A stretch of DNA of 51,806 bases, from contig JAFLSI010000003.1 in NCBI GenBank assembly GCA_022511025.1, positions 1 through 51,806 on the forward strand. The letters are read 5' to 3'. The position numbers and the translations under genes were made by a program. The notes under the pieces were generated by a model that saw only the letters and a list, made by a program, of their open reading frames with translations, was not told the DNA's origin and did not search any database. The DNA comes from Rikenella sp. (GTDB lineage Bacteria > Bacteroidota > Bacteroidia > Bacteroidales > Rikenellaceae). Position 1 is the first letter of the stretch, and each line of letters begins with the position of its first letter. Shown here one piece after another: positions 26,256 to 33,452 of the stretch.

Positions 26256-26263
26256 CAAAGGTA
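26256..26263 (-). promoter_or_regulatory. -7 box for prs
   Basis: TACCTTTG on the minus strand, 48 bases before the prs ATG, in the 63-base gap after engB. Confidence 0.6.
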
Positions 26264-26271
26264 GTTTTTTT

Positions 26272-26868
26272 TTAGTTCTGTGTTAAACAATTTTCGATAA
26301 AATCCAGAATTTCCTCCCGACCCCTGCCCCGCTCCGACGAGGTAACGAAAAGAGCCGGCAGCTCTTCCCACTCTTCGGCCAGTTGGCGCCGGTAGAGTTC
26401 GATGTTCCGGTTCAGCTGTGCCTGCGACAGTTTGTCGGATTTGGTGAAGACGATGCCGAACGGCACTCCGTGCCGGCCGAGGAAACGGATGAATTCGAGG
26501 TCGATGCGCAGCGGTTCGTGCCGCGCATCGACCAGCACGAACAGATAGTACAGCTGTTCGCGTTTCAGGATGTAGTCCGTGATCAGGGTCGAAAACCCGC
26601 TCCGCTCCCGGCGCGACACCTTGGCATACCCGTAGCCCGGCAGGTCGACCAACGCCCATTCTCCGTTGATGATGAAGTGGTTGATGAGCCGGGTCTTGCC
26701 CGGCGTTCCCGACACTTTGGCCAAACCGGGGCGCTGGGTCAGCATGTTGATGAGCGATGATTTGCCGACGTTCGACCGGCCGATGAAAGCGAATTCGCGC
26801 ATGGAGTCCGCCGGACACTGCGCGAGTTTCTGGCTGCTGCATCGAAAGGTGGCGGATTGGATGTTCAT
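26272..26868 (-). CDS. ysxC: Ribosome biogenesis GTPase YsxC/EngB
   Basis: 198 residues from ATG 26868; the ORF track extends this frame through the MATE gene. G-motifs are all visible: 'GRSNVGKSSL' (G1), 'TPGKTRL' (G2), 'DLPGYGYA' (G3), 'TKSD' (G4) and 'TSS' (G5). It is an essential GTPase for assembly of the large ribosomal subunit. It lies 29 bases after the MATE gene and ahead of prs. Confidence 0.95.
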   Translation of the reverse strand: MNIQSATFRCSSQKLAQCPADSMREFAFIGRSNVGKSSLINMLTQRPGLAKVSGTPGKTRLINHFIINGEWALVDLPGYGYAKVSRRERSGFSTLITDYILKREQLYYLFVLVDARHEPLRIDLEFIRFLGRHGVPFGIVFTKSDKLSQAQLNRNIELYRRQLAEEWEELPALFVTSSERGRGREEILDFIENCLTQN

Positions 26869-26897
26869 AGTCGTTGTTCGGTGTGCGCCGAGGAGGG

Positions 26898-28235
26898 TTA
26901 GATTTTTTTGCTCTGCCAGTCGGCCCGCCGCATGTAGGTATAGGCCAGCGCGAACATAGCGATTCCGTAGATGTGTTCCGCCGTCCAGCACCAGGCGACA
27001 TCGGCCTGCCGGTGGATGGCGATGATGTAGACGTACAGCGCGTAGACCAGAATGGCGGCCATTTCGAGCCGGAAAGCGGCCCGTGTGTTTCCGGTTCCCG
27101 AGACGCTGTTGAACCAGATGAATGCCGGTGTCTGGAACAGGTAGGCGGAGGCCATGACCCACAGGGCCGGAACCGAGGCGCCGATCAGGTCGGGGTTGTC
27201 GGTGTAGATGCGCAGGGTGGCCCGCGGGAAGAGCATGACGGCGGTCAGCAGCGGCACGATGATCGCGTAACACATCCGGAGAATCCGCCGGACGGTGGCG
27301 AGCACCTCCCCGCTCTGTTCCGCCCCCATGAGGTTGCTGACCAACGAACTGCCGGTGGTGGCGAACGAGCTGACGAGGATGAACAGCAGCGACGAGACGC
27401 TCCGGACGATGTTGGTTACCGCCAATGGCCGTTCGCCGAGGTGTTCGATGGCGATGAAGAAGAGGAACCACGTGCTGACGGCCACGAACTGCTGAACCAT
27501 CGTCCAGGACGAAAGGTTCAGCACATGGCCCAGTTCGCGGAAGCGGATGCGGAGGGGGCGAAACAGGGCGTATCTGCGCCAGTCGGTGTACAAGGTGTAG
27601 CCGGCGAAAAACAGGAGCGAAACGAGCTCCGCCACGGTCGATGCGACGGCGGCACCGGCGATTCCCCAAGCCGGCAGACCGAAACGGCCGAAAATCAATC
27701 CGTAGTTCAGCACCACGTTGCTCAGCACCATGACGACCGAGTTGACGGTCAGGATTCCGGTTCGGGTGGTTGCGACGTAATAGGCCCGAAAAATGACGGC
27801 TAAAAAGATGAAGAAAAAGCCGTAGACCCGCCAGTCCAGATACTCTAATGTCGCGCGGTAGACCTCCTCGGAGGAGATGAGCCGTTGCAGCAGGCAGGGG
27901 GCGGCCGTTTTGGAGAAGACGAAGACGGCGGCAGCCAGAAAAAACAGAAACAGAGCGCTCTGTTGGAAAATCGGACCGATCGCGCCGAAGCGCTTCTCGC
28001 CGTTTCGCCGGGCCATTAGGATTTGCGCCCCGATGCTGAACCCGAAACCGAGCATGAAAACAGCGATGTAATAGACTCCGCCGAGCGCCGAAGCGCCCAA
28101 GGCGACTTCGGCGGCATGGCCGCCCATACGTCCCAGAAAAGCGGTGTCGGTCAGCCCGATCAGGTGCTCCATCAACAGGCTGAGCAGAATCGGATAGGCG
28201 ATGTGCCAGATATTTCGGTCGGTATAGACGGGCAT
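26898..28235 (-). CDS. MATE family efflux transporter
   Basis: 445 residues, about 12 hydrophobic spans in two six-helix halves. 'HIAYPILLSLLMEHLIGLTDTAFLGRMG' is the usual MATE start, with 'LGASALGGVYYIAVFMLGFGFSIGAQILMARRNGE' following. It exports cationic drugs or metabolites driven by Na+ or H+. Promoter box TAACTTTG lies 24 bases upstream of ATG and 14 bases from the divergent OsmC promoter box. Confidence 0.94.
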   Translation of the reverse strand: MPVYTDRNIWHIAYPILLSLLMEHLIGLTDTAFLGRMGGHAAEVALGASALGGVYYIAVFMLGFGFSIGAQILMARRNGEKRFGAIGPIFQQSALFLFFLAAAVFVFSKTAAPCLLQRLISSEEVYRATLEYLDWRVYGFFFIFLAVIFRAYYVATTRTGILTVNSVVMVLSNVVLNYGLIFGRFGLPAWGIAGAAVASTVAELVSLLFFAGYTLYTDWRRYALFRPLRIRFRELGHVLNLSSWTMVQQFVAVSTWFLFFIAIEHLGERPLAVTNIVRSVSSLLFILVSSFATTGSSLVSNLMGAEQSGEVLATVRRILRMCYAIIVPLLTAVMLFPRATLRIYTDNPDLIGASVPALWVMASAYLFQTPAFIWFNSVSGTGNTRAAFRLEMAAILVYALYVYIIAIHRQADVAWCWTAEHIYGIAMFALAYTYMRRADWQSKKI

Positions 28236-28258
28236 CGGTCGGTGAGAAAAAGGGGTTG

Positions 28259-28266
28259 CAAAGTTA
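28259..28266 (-). promoter_or_regulatory. -7 box for MATE gene
   Basis: TAACTTTG on the minus strand, perfect TAnnTTTG, 24 bases before the ATG. Confidence 0.55.
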
Positions 28267-28280
28267 CGAAAAATATGGCT

Positions 28281-28288
28281 TATCTTTG
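28281..28288 (+). promoter_or_regulatory. -7 box for OsmC-family gene
   Basis: TATCTTTG, 31 bases before ATG 28319, with TTG 22 bases upstream (28256-28258) as a possible -33 element. Confidence 0.6.
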
Positions 28289-28318
28289 TTCGGTATAAAC
28301 CATTCAGCGAAATCGATC

Positions 28319-28729
28319 ATGGCAATTACGGTTCACACGCGCTACCTCGGCGGGTTGCACACCGAGGCGGAACATTTGCAGTCGGGAACGAAAATCACGA
28401 CCGACGCGCCGACGGACAACGGAGGCCGGGGGGCCTGTTTCTCGCCGACAGACCTGCTGGCGACGGCATTGGGCAGCTGCATGCTGACGATTATGGGCAA
28501 AGCGGCGGAGGTGCACGGGTTCGATATCGACGGAACCGAGGTGGAGATTACGAAAAGGATGGGGACCTCGCCGCGGCGCATCGTCGAGGTGGTCGTGGAG
28601 ATGACCTTTCCGACGGATTACGAACCGAAAGTGAAAAAGATTCTGGAACGGGCGGCCCACGACTGTCCGGTGGCCCAGTCGCTGCATCCGGACTTGAAGC
28701 AGACGGTCGTCTTCCATTACGGAAAATAG
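28319..28729 (+). CDS. OsmC family protein
   Basis: 136 residues from ATG 28319, after the promoter box; the ORF track starts earlier at 28256. 'FSPTDLLATALGSCMLTIMGKAAEVHGFDI' holds the first conserved cysteine, 'HDCPVAQSLHPDL' the second. Such proteins are thiol peroxidases for organic hydroperoxides or related stress proteins. It is divergent from MATE and converges on the GH73 gene. Confidence 0.93.
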   Translation: MAITVHTRYLGGLHTEAEHLQSGTKITTDAPTDNGGRGACFSPTDLLATALGSCMLTIMGKAAEVHGFDIDGTEVEITKRMGTSPRRIVEVVVEMTFPTDYEPKVKKILERAAHDCPVAQSLHPDLKQTVVFHYGK

Positions 28730-28765
28730 AGGCGGCGGTGCCCCCGGCGCGGTCGGTGCGAAAAG

Positions 28766-29710
28766 TTACCGCAGCCGCAGCCGCTGTCCGATCCGGGGCG
28801 GAAACCGGCGGATGATCGGGTTCATCTTTTGCAGCTTCTTCAGTTTGATCCCGTACTGCTGAGAAATGGAGTGGAACGAATCGCCCTGCTCCACCGTATG
28901 GATCGTTGCGGCCGATGCGCGGTTCCGTTTCGGTTCGATGTAGAGGGCCGTCCCTTCCGGCAGCGGAAAGGCGTTTTTCAAGTCGTTGAACCGGAGCAGC
29001 CGGGTGATGGAGAGGTTGTACTGCGCCGCCACCGAAGCGAAACTTTCGCCCGGCGACGAAACGATGTACCGCACGCCGTTGTTCTTCTCGACCTCATGCC
29101 GGGGGGGCGTCTGCGGGATGTTCGCCTCTTCGCCCGCCTCCCGATACTCCTCCCGGTGTTCCGACCGTTCTTTGTGCCGGCCCAGCAGTCCGCCGGCCCC
29201 GGCCGGCTGGTCGAACCGGTAGAGGCGGTGCCGTTCGATCAGGTCGATCAACAGCTGCGGATACTGCGGATTGGTGGCATAGCCCGCCGCTTTCAACCCC
29301 TTGGCCCACCCTTGGTAGTCCGTCGGGTCGAGCCGGAACAGGGCGGCATACCGGGGCGATTCGGTCAGAAATTTCGAGTGGTCGCGGTAGGAGTGTTCGA
29401 CGCTGCGGTATTTCCGGAAACACTCCCCTTTCGCATCGTCGTCGTGGTAGATGGTCGCTCCGCTCCAAGTCCCTTTGCACTTGATGCCGAAGTGGTTGTT
29501 CCCCTCCACGGCGAGCCGGCTCCCGCCGCTGCCTGATTCGAGCAGCCCTTGCGCCAGCGTGATGCTGGCCGGAATGCCGAACTCTTTCATGGAGCGTATG
29601 GCCAACTGTTTGTAGGTGTCGACATACTCCTGCGCACTCATCTTGTACTGCGCCCGGCCGGGCAGGGAGAGCAGCAGAAGCACCGGCAGGGAGAACGAAA
29701 TCCGTTTCAT
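28766..29710 (-). CDS. Exported N-acetylglucosaminidase (GH73) with two LysM domains
   Basis: 314 residues from ATG 29710. A signal peptide (MKRISFSLPVLLLLSLPGRAQ) precedes a GH73/FlgJ-like domain (about 25-165) with 'ASITLAQGLLESGSGGSRLAVEGNNHFGIKC', which holds the likely catalytic glutamate. A Pro/Glu-rich linker and two LysM motifs ('YIVSSPGESFASVAAQYNLSITRLLRFN', 'HTVEQGDSFHSISQQYGIKLKKLQKMN') follow and bind peptidoglycan. It hydrolyses cell-wall glycan in division or remodelling. Promoter box TAATTTTG lies 31 bases upstream, so the TTG at 29743 is not the start. Confidence 0.93.
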   Translation of the reverse strand: MKRISFSLPVLLLLSLPGRAQYKMSAQEYVDTYKQLAIRSMKEFGIPASITLAQGLLESGSGGSRLAVEGNNHFGIKCKGTWSGATIYHDDDAKGECFRKYRSVEHSYRDHSKFLTESPRYAALFRLDPTDYQGWAKGLKAAGYATNPQYPQLLIDLIERHRLYRFDQPAGAGGLLGRHKERSEHREEYREAGEEANIPQTPPRHEVEKNNGVRYIVSSPGESFASVAAQYNLSITRLLRFNDLKNAFPLPEGTALYIEPKRNRASAATIHTVEQGDSFHSISQQYGIKLKKLQKMNPIIRRFPPRIGQRLRLR

Positions 29711-29740
29711 GGGCGCCGCGTGTGTATATTGGATATGCGG

Positions 29741-29748
29741 CAAAATTA
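29741..29748 (-). promoter_or_regulatory. -7 box for GH73-LysM gene
   Basis: TAATTTTG on the minus strand, perfect TAnnTTTG, 31 bases before ATG 29710. Confidence 0.55.
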
Positions 29749-29780
29749 GGAAATAAGGGGCTTTCCGTCAAAATTGTTCG

Positions 29781-29788
29781 TATCTTTG
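29781..29788 (+). promoter_or_regulatory. -7 box for DUF4254-GT9 operon
   Basis: TATCTTTG, 27 bases before ATG 29815, divergent from the box at 29741-29748. Confidence 0.6.
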
Positions 29789-29814
29789 TCCCCCGAAAAC
29801 GGAAACGGACAGGT

Positions 29815-30420
29815 ATGTTTACAACGCTTTGCAACGATATTTTCCGACAGGCGATCGAGGATTATCACCGGTACGACGATGTGGATGCGCCGGTTGTCAA
29901 TCCGTATGAGGCGGGGACAGTCGAACACTTGCTGTACCGCAAAAACTGGATCGACACGGTGCAGTGGCACCTCGAGGACATCGTTCGCGACCCGGAGATC
30001 GATCCAGTGGCGGCGTTGGCGATCAAACGGCGGATCGACGCCTCGAACCAAGAGCGGACAGATGTGGTGGAGTATATCGACAGCTATTTTCTCGACCGGT
30101 ACAAGGCGGTTCGGCCGTTAGCGGAGGCGCGGATCAACACCGAGACACCGGCTTGGGCGGTGGACCGGCTTTCGATCTTGGCACTGAAGATCTACCACAT
30201 GCAGCAGGAGGCGGAGCGGCCCGACGGTACGGATGCGCATCGGGCGGCTTGCCGGGCGAAATGGGAGGTGCTGCTGACGCAGCGGGCCGATCTCTCGCAG
30301 GCGATCGAGGAGCTGTTGGACGATATTGAGGCGGGGCGGAAATACATGAAACTCTACAAACAGATGAAGATGTACAACGACCCGGCGTTGAATCCGGTGT
30401 TGTACGGCAGATCGAAGTAG
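29815..30420 (+). CDS. DUF4254 domain-containing protein
   Basis: 201 residues from ATG 29815, predicted mostly alpha-helical and soluble. 'NWIDTVQWHLEDIVRDPEIDP' and 'RINTETPAWAVDRLSILALKIYHMQQEAER' are the core of the DUF4254 family of Bacteroidetes. No enzyme motif is seen. It precedes a GT9 heptosyltransferase-like gene by 29 bases, which suggests a job in LPS or capsule core synthesis, perhaps as partner of that enzyme. Confidence 0.88.
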   Translation: MFTTLCNDIFRQAIEDYHRYDDVDAPVVNPYEAGTVEHLLYRKNWIDTVQWHLEDIVRDPEIDPVAALAIKRRIDASNQERTDVVEYIDSYFLDRYKAVRPLAEARINTETPAWAVDRLSILALKIYHMQQEAERPDGTDAHRAACRAKWEVLLTQRADLSQAIEELLDDIEAGRKYMKLYKQMKMYNDPALNPVLYGRSK

Positions 30421-30449
30421 TTCTCCCGAATGCTTAACGGCTGAAGTTC

Positions 30450-31520
30450 TTGAAAACACGACCGAAGAAGATATTGGTGATCCGCTCGTCTGCGATGGGG
30501 GATGTGGCGATGACGGCGCCGGTGCTGGCGGCGTTTGTCAGCCGCTGGCCGCAGACGGAGGTCGTCTTGTTGACACGGGCATTTTATGCCCCTTTCTTCG
30601 ACGGGATCGAAGGTCTGAAAATCCATCATATCGATATCGATCGGGGAGAGAGGCACCGGGGTTTGCGGGGGTTGGTGAGGCTTTTCGGCGAGCTGCGGCG
30701 GGCGCACCGGGAGGTGGAGGCGGTGATCGACTTGCAAGATAAGGTTTACTCCAAACTGCTGCGGGCGTTCTATGCAGTGCGGGGGATTCGGACCTACTGC
30801 ATAGACAAGGGGCGGGCGGAGAAAAGGGCGTTGACCGCGCGGCCGGGTCGGGGCAAGGTGGTGCGGCAGCTGAAGACGAGCGTCGAACGGTATGCGGATG
30901 TCTTTCGGGCAGCGGGATTCAGACTGCCTCCGATTGAAACGGACCGGGCAGCTTACCGCCAACGGCGGCCGCTGCCGGCGGGTTTGGGAATCGCGCGGAG
31001 CGAGGGGGAACGGTGGATCGGTCTGGCACCGTTTGCACAACACAAAGGGAAGATTTACCCGTTGGACAAGATGCGGAGGGTGGCGGAACGGCTGCTGCGG
31101 GATTCTGCTTCGGTCCGGCTGTTCATTTTCGGCGGCGGCCGGGAGGAACGAAAACGGGCCGAAGAGTTGGCAGCCGGGGTCGACGGCTCCGGAAATCGCT
31201 GCATACCGGTGGTCGGGCGGTTTACGCTGCGGGAGGAGATCGACTTGATCGCTAACCTCGACGGGATGGTGTCGATGGACTCCTCGGCGATGCACATGGC
31301 GTCGTTGGTAGGGGTGCCGGTGGTGTCGGTCTGGGGGGCGACGCACCCTTACGCGGGCTTTCTGGGGCTGGGTCAGTCGACGGAGGATGCGGTGGGACTC
31401 GACATGGCTTGCCGGCCCTGCTCGGTGTTCGGCCACAAGGAGTGCTGGCGGGGCGATTACGCCTGTCTGAATGATTTGCCGCCGGAGAGGGTGTACGAAC
31501 GGATTGCGGAGCGGCTGTAG
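30450..31520 (+). CDS. Glycosyltransferase family 9 (heptosyltransferase-like)
   Basis: 356 residues. 'KKILVIRSSAMGDVAMTAPVLAAFVSRWP' and 'DSSAMHMASLVGVPVVSVWGATHPYAGFLG' are the two halves of the GT9 nucleotide-sugar binding fold. It should add a heptose or similar sugar to LPS core. The start is probably TTG at 30450: a stop codon stands two codons before it in frame and no ATG gives the complete N terminus. Cotranscribed with DUF4254. Confidence 0.9.
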   Translation: MKTRPKKILVIRSSAMGDVAMTAPVLAAFVSRWPQTEVVLLTRAFYAPFFDGIEGLKIHHIDIDRGERHRGLRGLVRLFGELRRAHREVEAVIDLQDKVYSKLLRAFYAVRGIRTYCIDKGRAEKRALTARPGRGKVVRQLKTSVERYADVFRAAGFRLPPIETDRAAYRQRRPLPAGLGIARSEGERWIGLAPFAQHKGKIYPLDKMRRVAERLLRDSASVRLFIFGGGREERKRAEELAAGVDGSGNRCIPVVGRFTLREEIDLIANLDGMVSMDSSAMHMASLVGVPVVSVWGATHPYAGFLGLGQSTEDAVGLDMACRPCSVFGHKECWRGDYACLNDLPPERVYERIAERL

Positions 31521-31551
31521 GTACTTCCCGCTCCAAAGAGTCGGGCGCAAC

Positions 31552-31594
31552 CTCTTGCGGAACAAGCAACGGCAGTTGCGGGCCTCCGCAAGAG
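31552..31594. terminator. Nested inverted repeat between convergent genes
   Basis: CTCTTGCGGA (31552-31561) and TCCGCAAGAG (31585-31594) are exact inverse copies and enclose a second stem GCAAC-ggca-GTTGC. It lies between the ends of the GT9 and hydrogenase genes. No T-run follows on either strand, so a termination role is only likely from position. Confidence 0.5.
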
Positions 31595-31626
31595 ACGCTC
31601 TGCAAACGAGTAGTAAGGTCGCCTCC

Positions 31627-33063
31627 TCACTCAGCCGCCAATTCCTTGACCTGCCGCGTTGCGATTTTCGGATTGGCGATTACGTTGCACCCGTTCACGC
31701 ACCCCCCCTCGCACGCCATCACCTCCACCATATTCCCCGGACAACTCTTGGCGAACCCCCGCAGCTCCCGAATCGCCTGTTTGTCGATCCCGTTGATCAC
31801 GACCGGCCGGATTTTCTCTTTGTATCCCTCCGGCAACTGCCCCGCCACCGCATTCATCACCCCTTCGCTCGCCGCATAACCCCGGCTGCTCGGCATGATC
31901 GCCTCGTCCAATGCCACTGCCGCCTCGTCCGTAAAGGCATCGACCCCCATCGCCACGAACATCGTCCCCAACTCCTCGAAACTCAGCATCAGATCGACAT
32001 TCGGATCGTCGTACGCCTCCTTGCGCTTCGCCACGCACGGCCCCACGAAGACCAGCGTCGCATCCGGCCAGCGCTTGCGGGCGATCTCCGCCGCATAGTA
32101 CATCGGACTCCGCGTGTGCGACACGAAAGGAGCCACCTCCGGAATATGCCGGTAGGCCAACCGATAGTAAGCCGGACAACACGACGTCGTCATGAATGCC
32201 TGCCCCCCGTCGATCACCTTTTCGGCAAACTCGGCCGCCTCATTGGTCGTCGTAACGTCCGCCCCTTTCGCCACCTCGATCACCTCGTCGAAACCCAATT
32301 TGCGGATCGCCCCCATGATGTTGGCCAGCGAGGTCTTGAACTGTCCCGCCACCGCCGGAGCCACGAGCGCCACCACCGGCCGCTCCGAACGGAACGCTTT
32401 GAAAATCTCGATCAAATGCGACTTCTCCATCACCGCCCCGAACGGACAGGCCGAGAGACACCGGCCGCAGTAGATACATTTTTCGGGGTCGATATGCTCC
32501 TTTCCCTGCTCGTCCTTGCTGATCGCCCCTACCGGACACGACTCCTCGCACGGCACCGGGATGTAAACGATCGCATGGAACGGACAGTTTTTCATACACA
32601 GTCCACAGTTCACACACTTCGTCGAGTCGATATTGGCCTGTCCGTTCACGAAGTGGATCGCCCCCTTGTTGCAGTTCACCTCGCAGGGCCGCGCCACACA
32701 CCCCCGGCACATGTTGGTAACCACGTAGTTGACCTTCACGCATGCCGAGCAGGCCTCGGTGATGACCGAGAGCGGATTCTCGGAAACTCCTTCCCGGTCG
32801 AAAGCCCGCTGCGTGTACTCCGCCAGCGAGGTCATTTCGTCCTCCTCGTCGTCGAACCCGAAGCCGAGCACCCCCATCGCCCGGTATTTGAGCATCGCCC
32901 GGTCTTTGTAGATGCAGCACCGCGACACCTCGGCGCACCCTTTCGGCCTCATCAGGTAGGGGATGCGGTCGATGTTCTCCGCCCACGTATCGTTGTGCAG
33001 CAGTTTGACGATGCGCGTGAGCAGCTCGCGGCGCAGAATCATGGTATTGTTCGTAACGGCCAT
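31627..33063 (-). CDS. Monomeric [FeFe] hydrogenase, group B type
   Basis: 478 residues. Fe-S motifs precede the H-cluster domain: C119/C122/C127/C131, 'CVNCGLCMKNCP' (150-160) and 'CIYCGRCLSACP' (196-206). H-cluster motifs are 'TTSCCPAY' (C295 proton-transfer, C296 cluster), 'VGPCVAKRKEA' (C343) and 'EVMACEGGCVNGCN' (C451, C455). The TSCCPAY and GPCVAKRKE forms suit group B rather than the group A TSCCPxW/MPCxxKxxE. It probably evolves H2 from reduced ferredoxin in the cytoplasm. Maturases HydE/F/G are not in this window. A [2Fe-2S] protein gene lies 45 bases upstream. Confidence 0.93.
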   Translation of the reverse strand: MAVTNNTMILRRELLTRIVKLLHNDTWAENIDRIPYLMRPKGCAEVSRCCIYKDRAMLKYRAMGVLGFGFDDEEDEMTSLAEYTQRAFDREGVSENPLSVITEACSACVKVNYVVTNMCRGCVARPCEVNCNKGAIHFVNGQANIDSTKCVNCGLCMKNCPFHAIVYIPVPCEESCPVGAISKDEQGKEHIDPEKCIYCGRCLSACPFGAVMEKSHLIEIFKAFRSERPVVALVAPAVAGQFKTSLANIMGAIRKLGFDEVIEVAKGADVTTTNEAAEFAEKVIDGGQAFMTTSCCPAYYRLAYRHIPEVAPFVSHTRSPMYYAAEIARKRWPDATLVFVGPCVAKRKEAYDDPNVDLMLSFEELGTMFVAMGVDAFTDEAAVALDEAIMPSSRGYAASEGVMNAVAGQLPEGYKEKIRPVVINGIDKQAIRELRGFAKSCPGNMVEVMACEGGCVNGCNVIANPKIATRQVKELAAE

Positions 33064-33108
33064 AAAGCGTACGTGTATAAGTATAGTGTGTGTATTTTCG
33101 ATCGTGTG

Positions 33109-33360
33109 TTATCCGAGTTGCTGTTTGATCGCTTCGACGACTTTGGCGACGGTCGCCTCTGTAATCAACTCCTCGCCGACCCGGACGAAAGGTGCCTTGC
33201 CGCTCCCCTCGCGGTTGCAGAAATCGAGGCAGGTCGCCCCCCGGATCTCGACCCGGTCGGCTATCGCGTCCGGCAGGTATTCGCCGAGCAGCTGAAGCTC
33301 CGCGCCGCCCATAATGTAACAGAGGGTTCCGGTGCAGATTCGGACAGTCAGTTTTTCCAT
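33109..33360 (-). CDS. Thioredoxin-like [2Fe-2S] ferredoxin (NuoE-like)
   Basis: 83 residues from ATG 33360; the longer frame in the ORF track would begin upstream of the likely transcript start. Four cysteines, C9, C14, C44 and C48 ('CTGTLC' and 'CLDFC'), match the thioredoxin-like [2Fe-2S] fold of NuoE/HndA C-termini. The protein lacks the NuoE N-terminal helices. It is the first gene of a two-gene unit with the hydrogenase and is the probable electron partner. Confidence 0.9.
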   Translation of the reverse strand: MEKLTVRICTGTLCYIMGGAELQLLGEYLPDAIADRVEIRGATCLDFCNREGSGKAPFVRVGEELITEATVAKVVEAIKQQLG

Positions 33361-33398
33361 GGCATGTGCATCTCTTGGCCGACCGAGTCCGGAGATTC

Positions 33399-33452
33399 GA
33401 TCGGGGTTCAAAGGTAATATATTTTTCGGCCGGCTTTTCGCTTTCCCCGATC
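33399..33452. promoter_or_regulatory. 8-bp inverted repeat flanking the hydrogenase promoter
   Basis: GATCGGGG (33399-33406) and CCCCGATC (33445-33452) bracket the TACCTTTG box (33409-33416). It could be an operator. Arms this short can arise by chance in GC-rich DNA. Confidence 0.35.
33409..33416 (-). promoter_or_regulatory. -7 box for [2Fe-2S]-hydrogenase operon
   Basis: TACCTTTG on the minus strand, 49 bases before ATG 33360. It gives the catalytic hydrogenase a promoter separate from the sensor genes. Confidence 0.6.

Noticed and set aside
31471-33417. 648-residue plus ORF opposite the hydrogenase
   Set aside because: Antisense to a gene with complete Fe-S and H-cluster motifs; no motif of its own.
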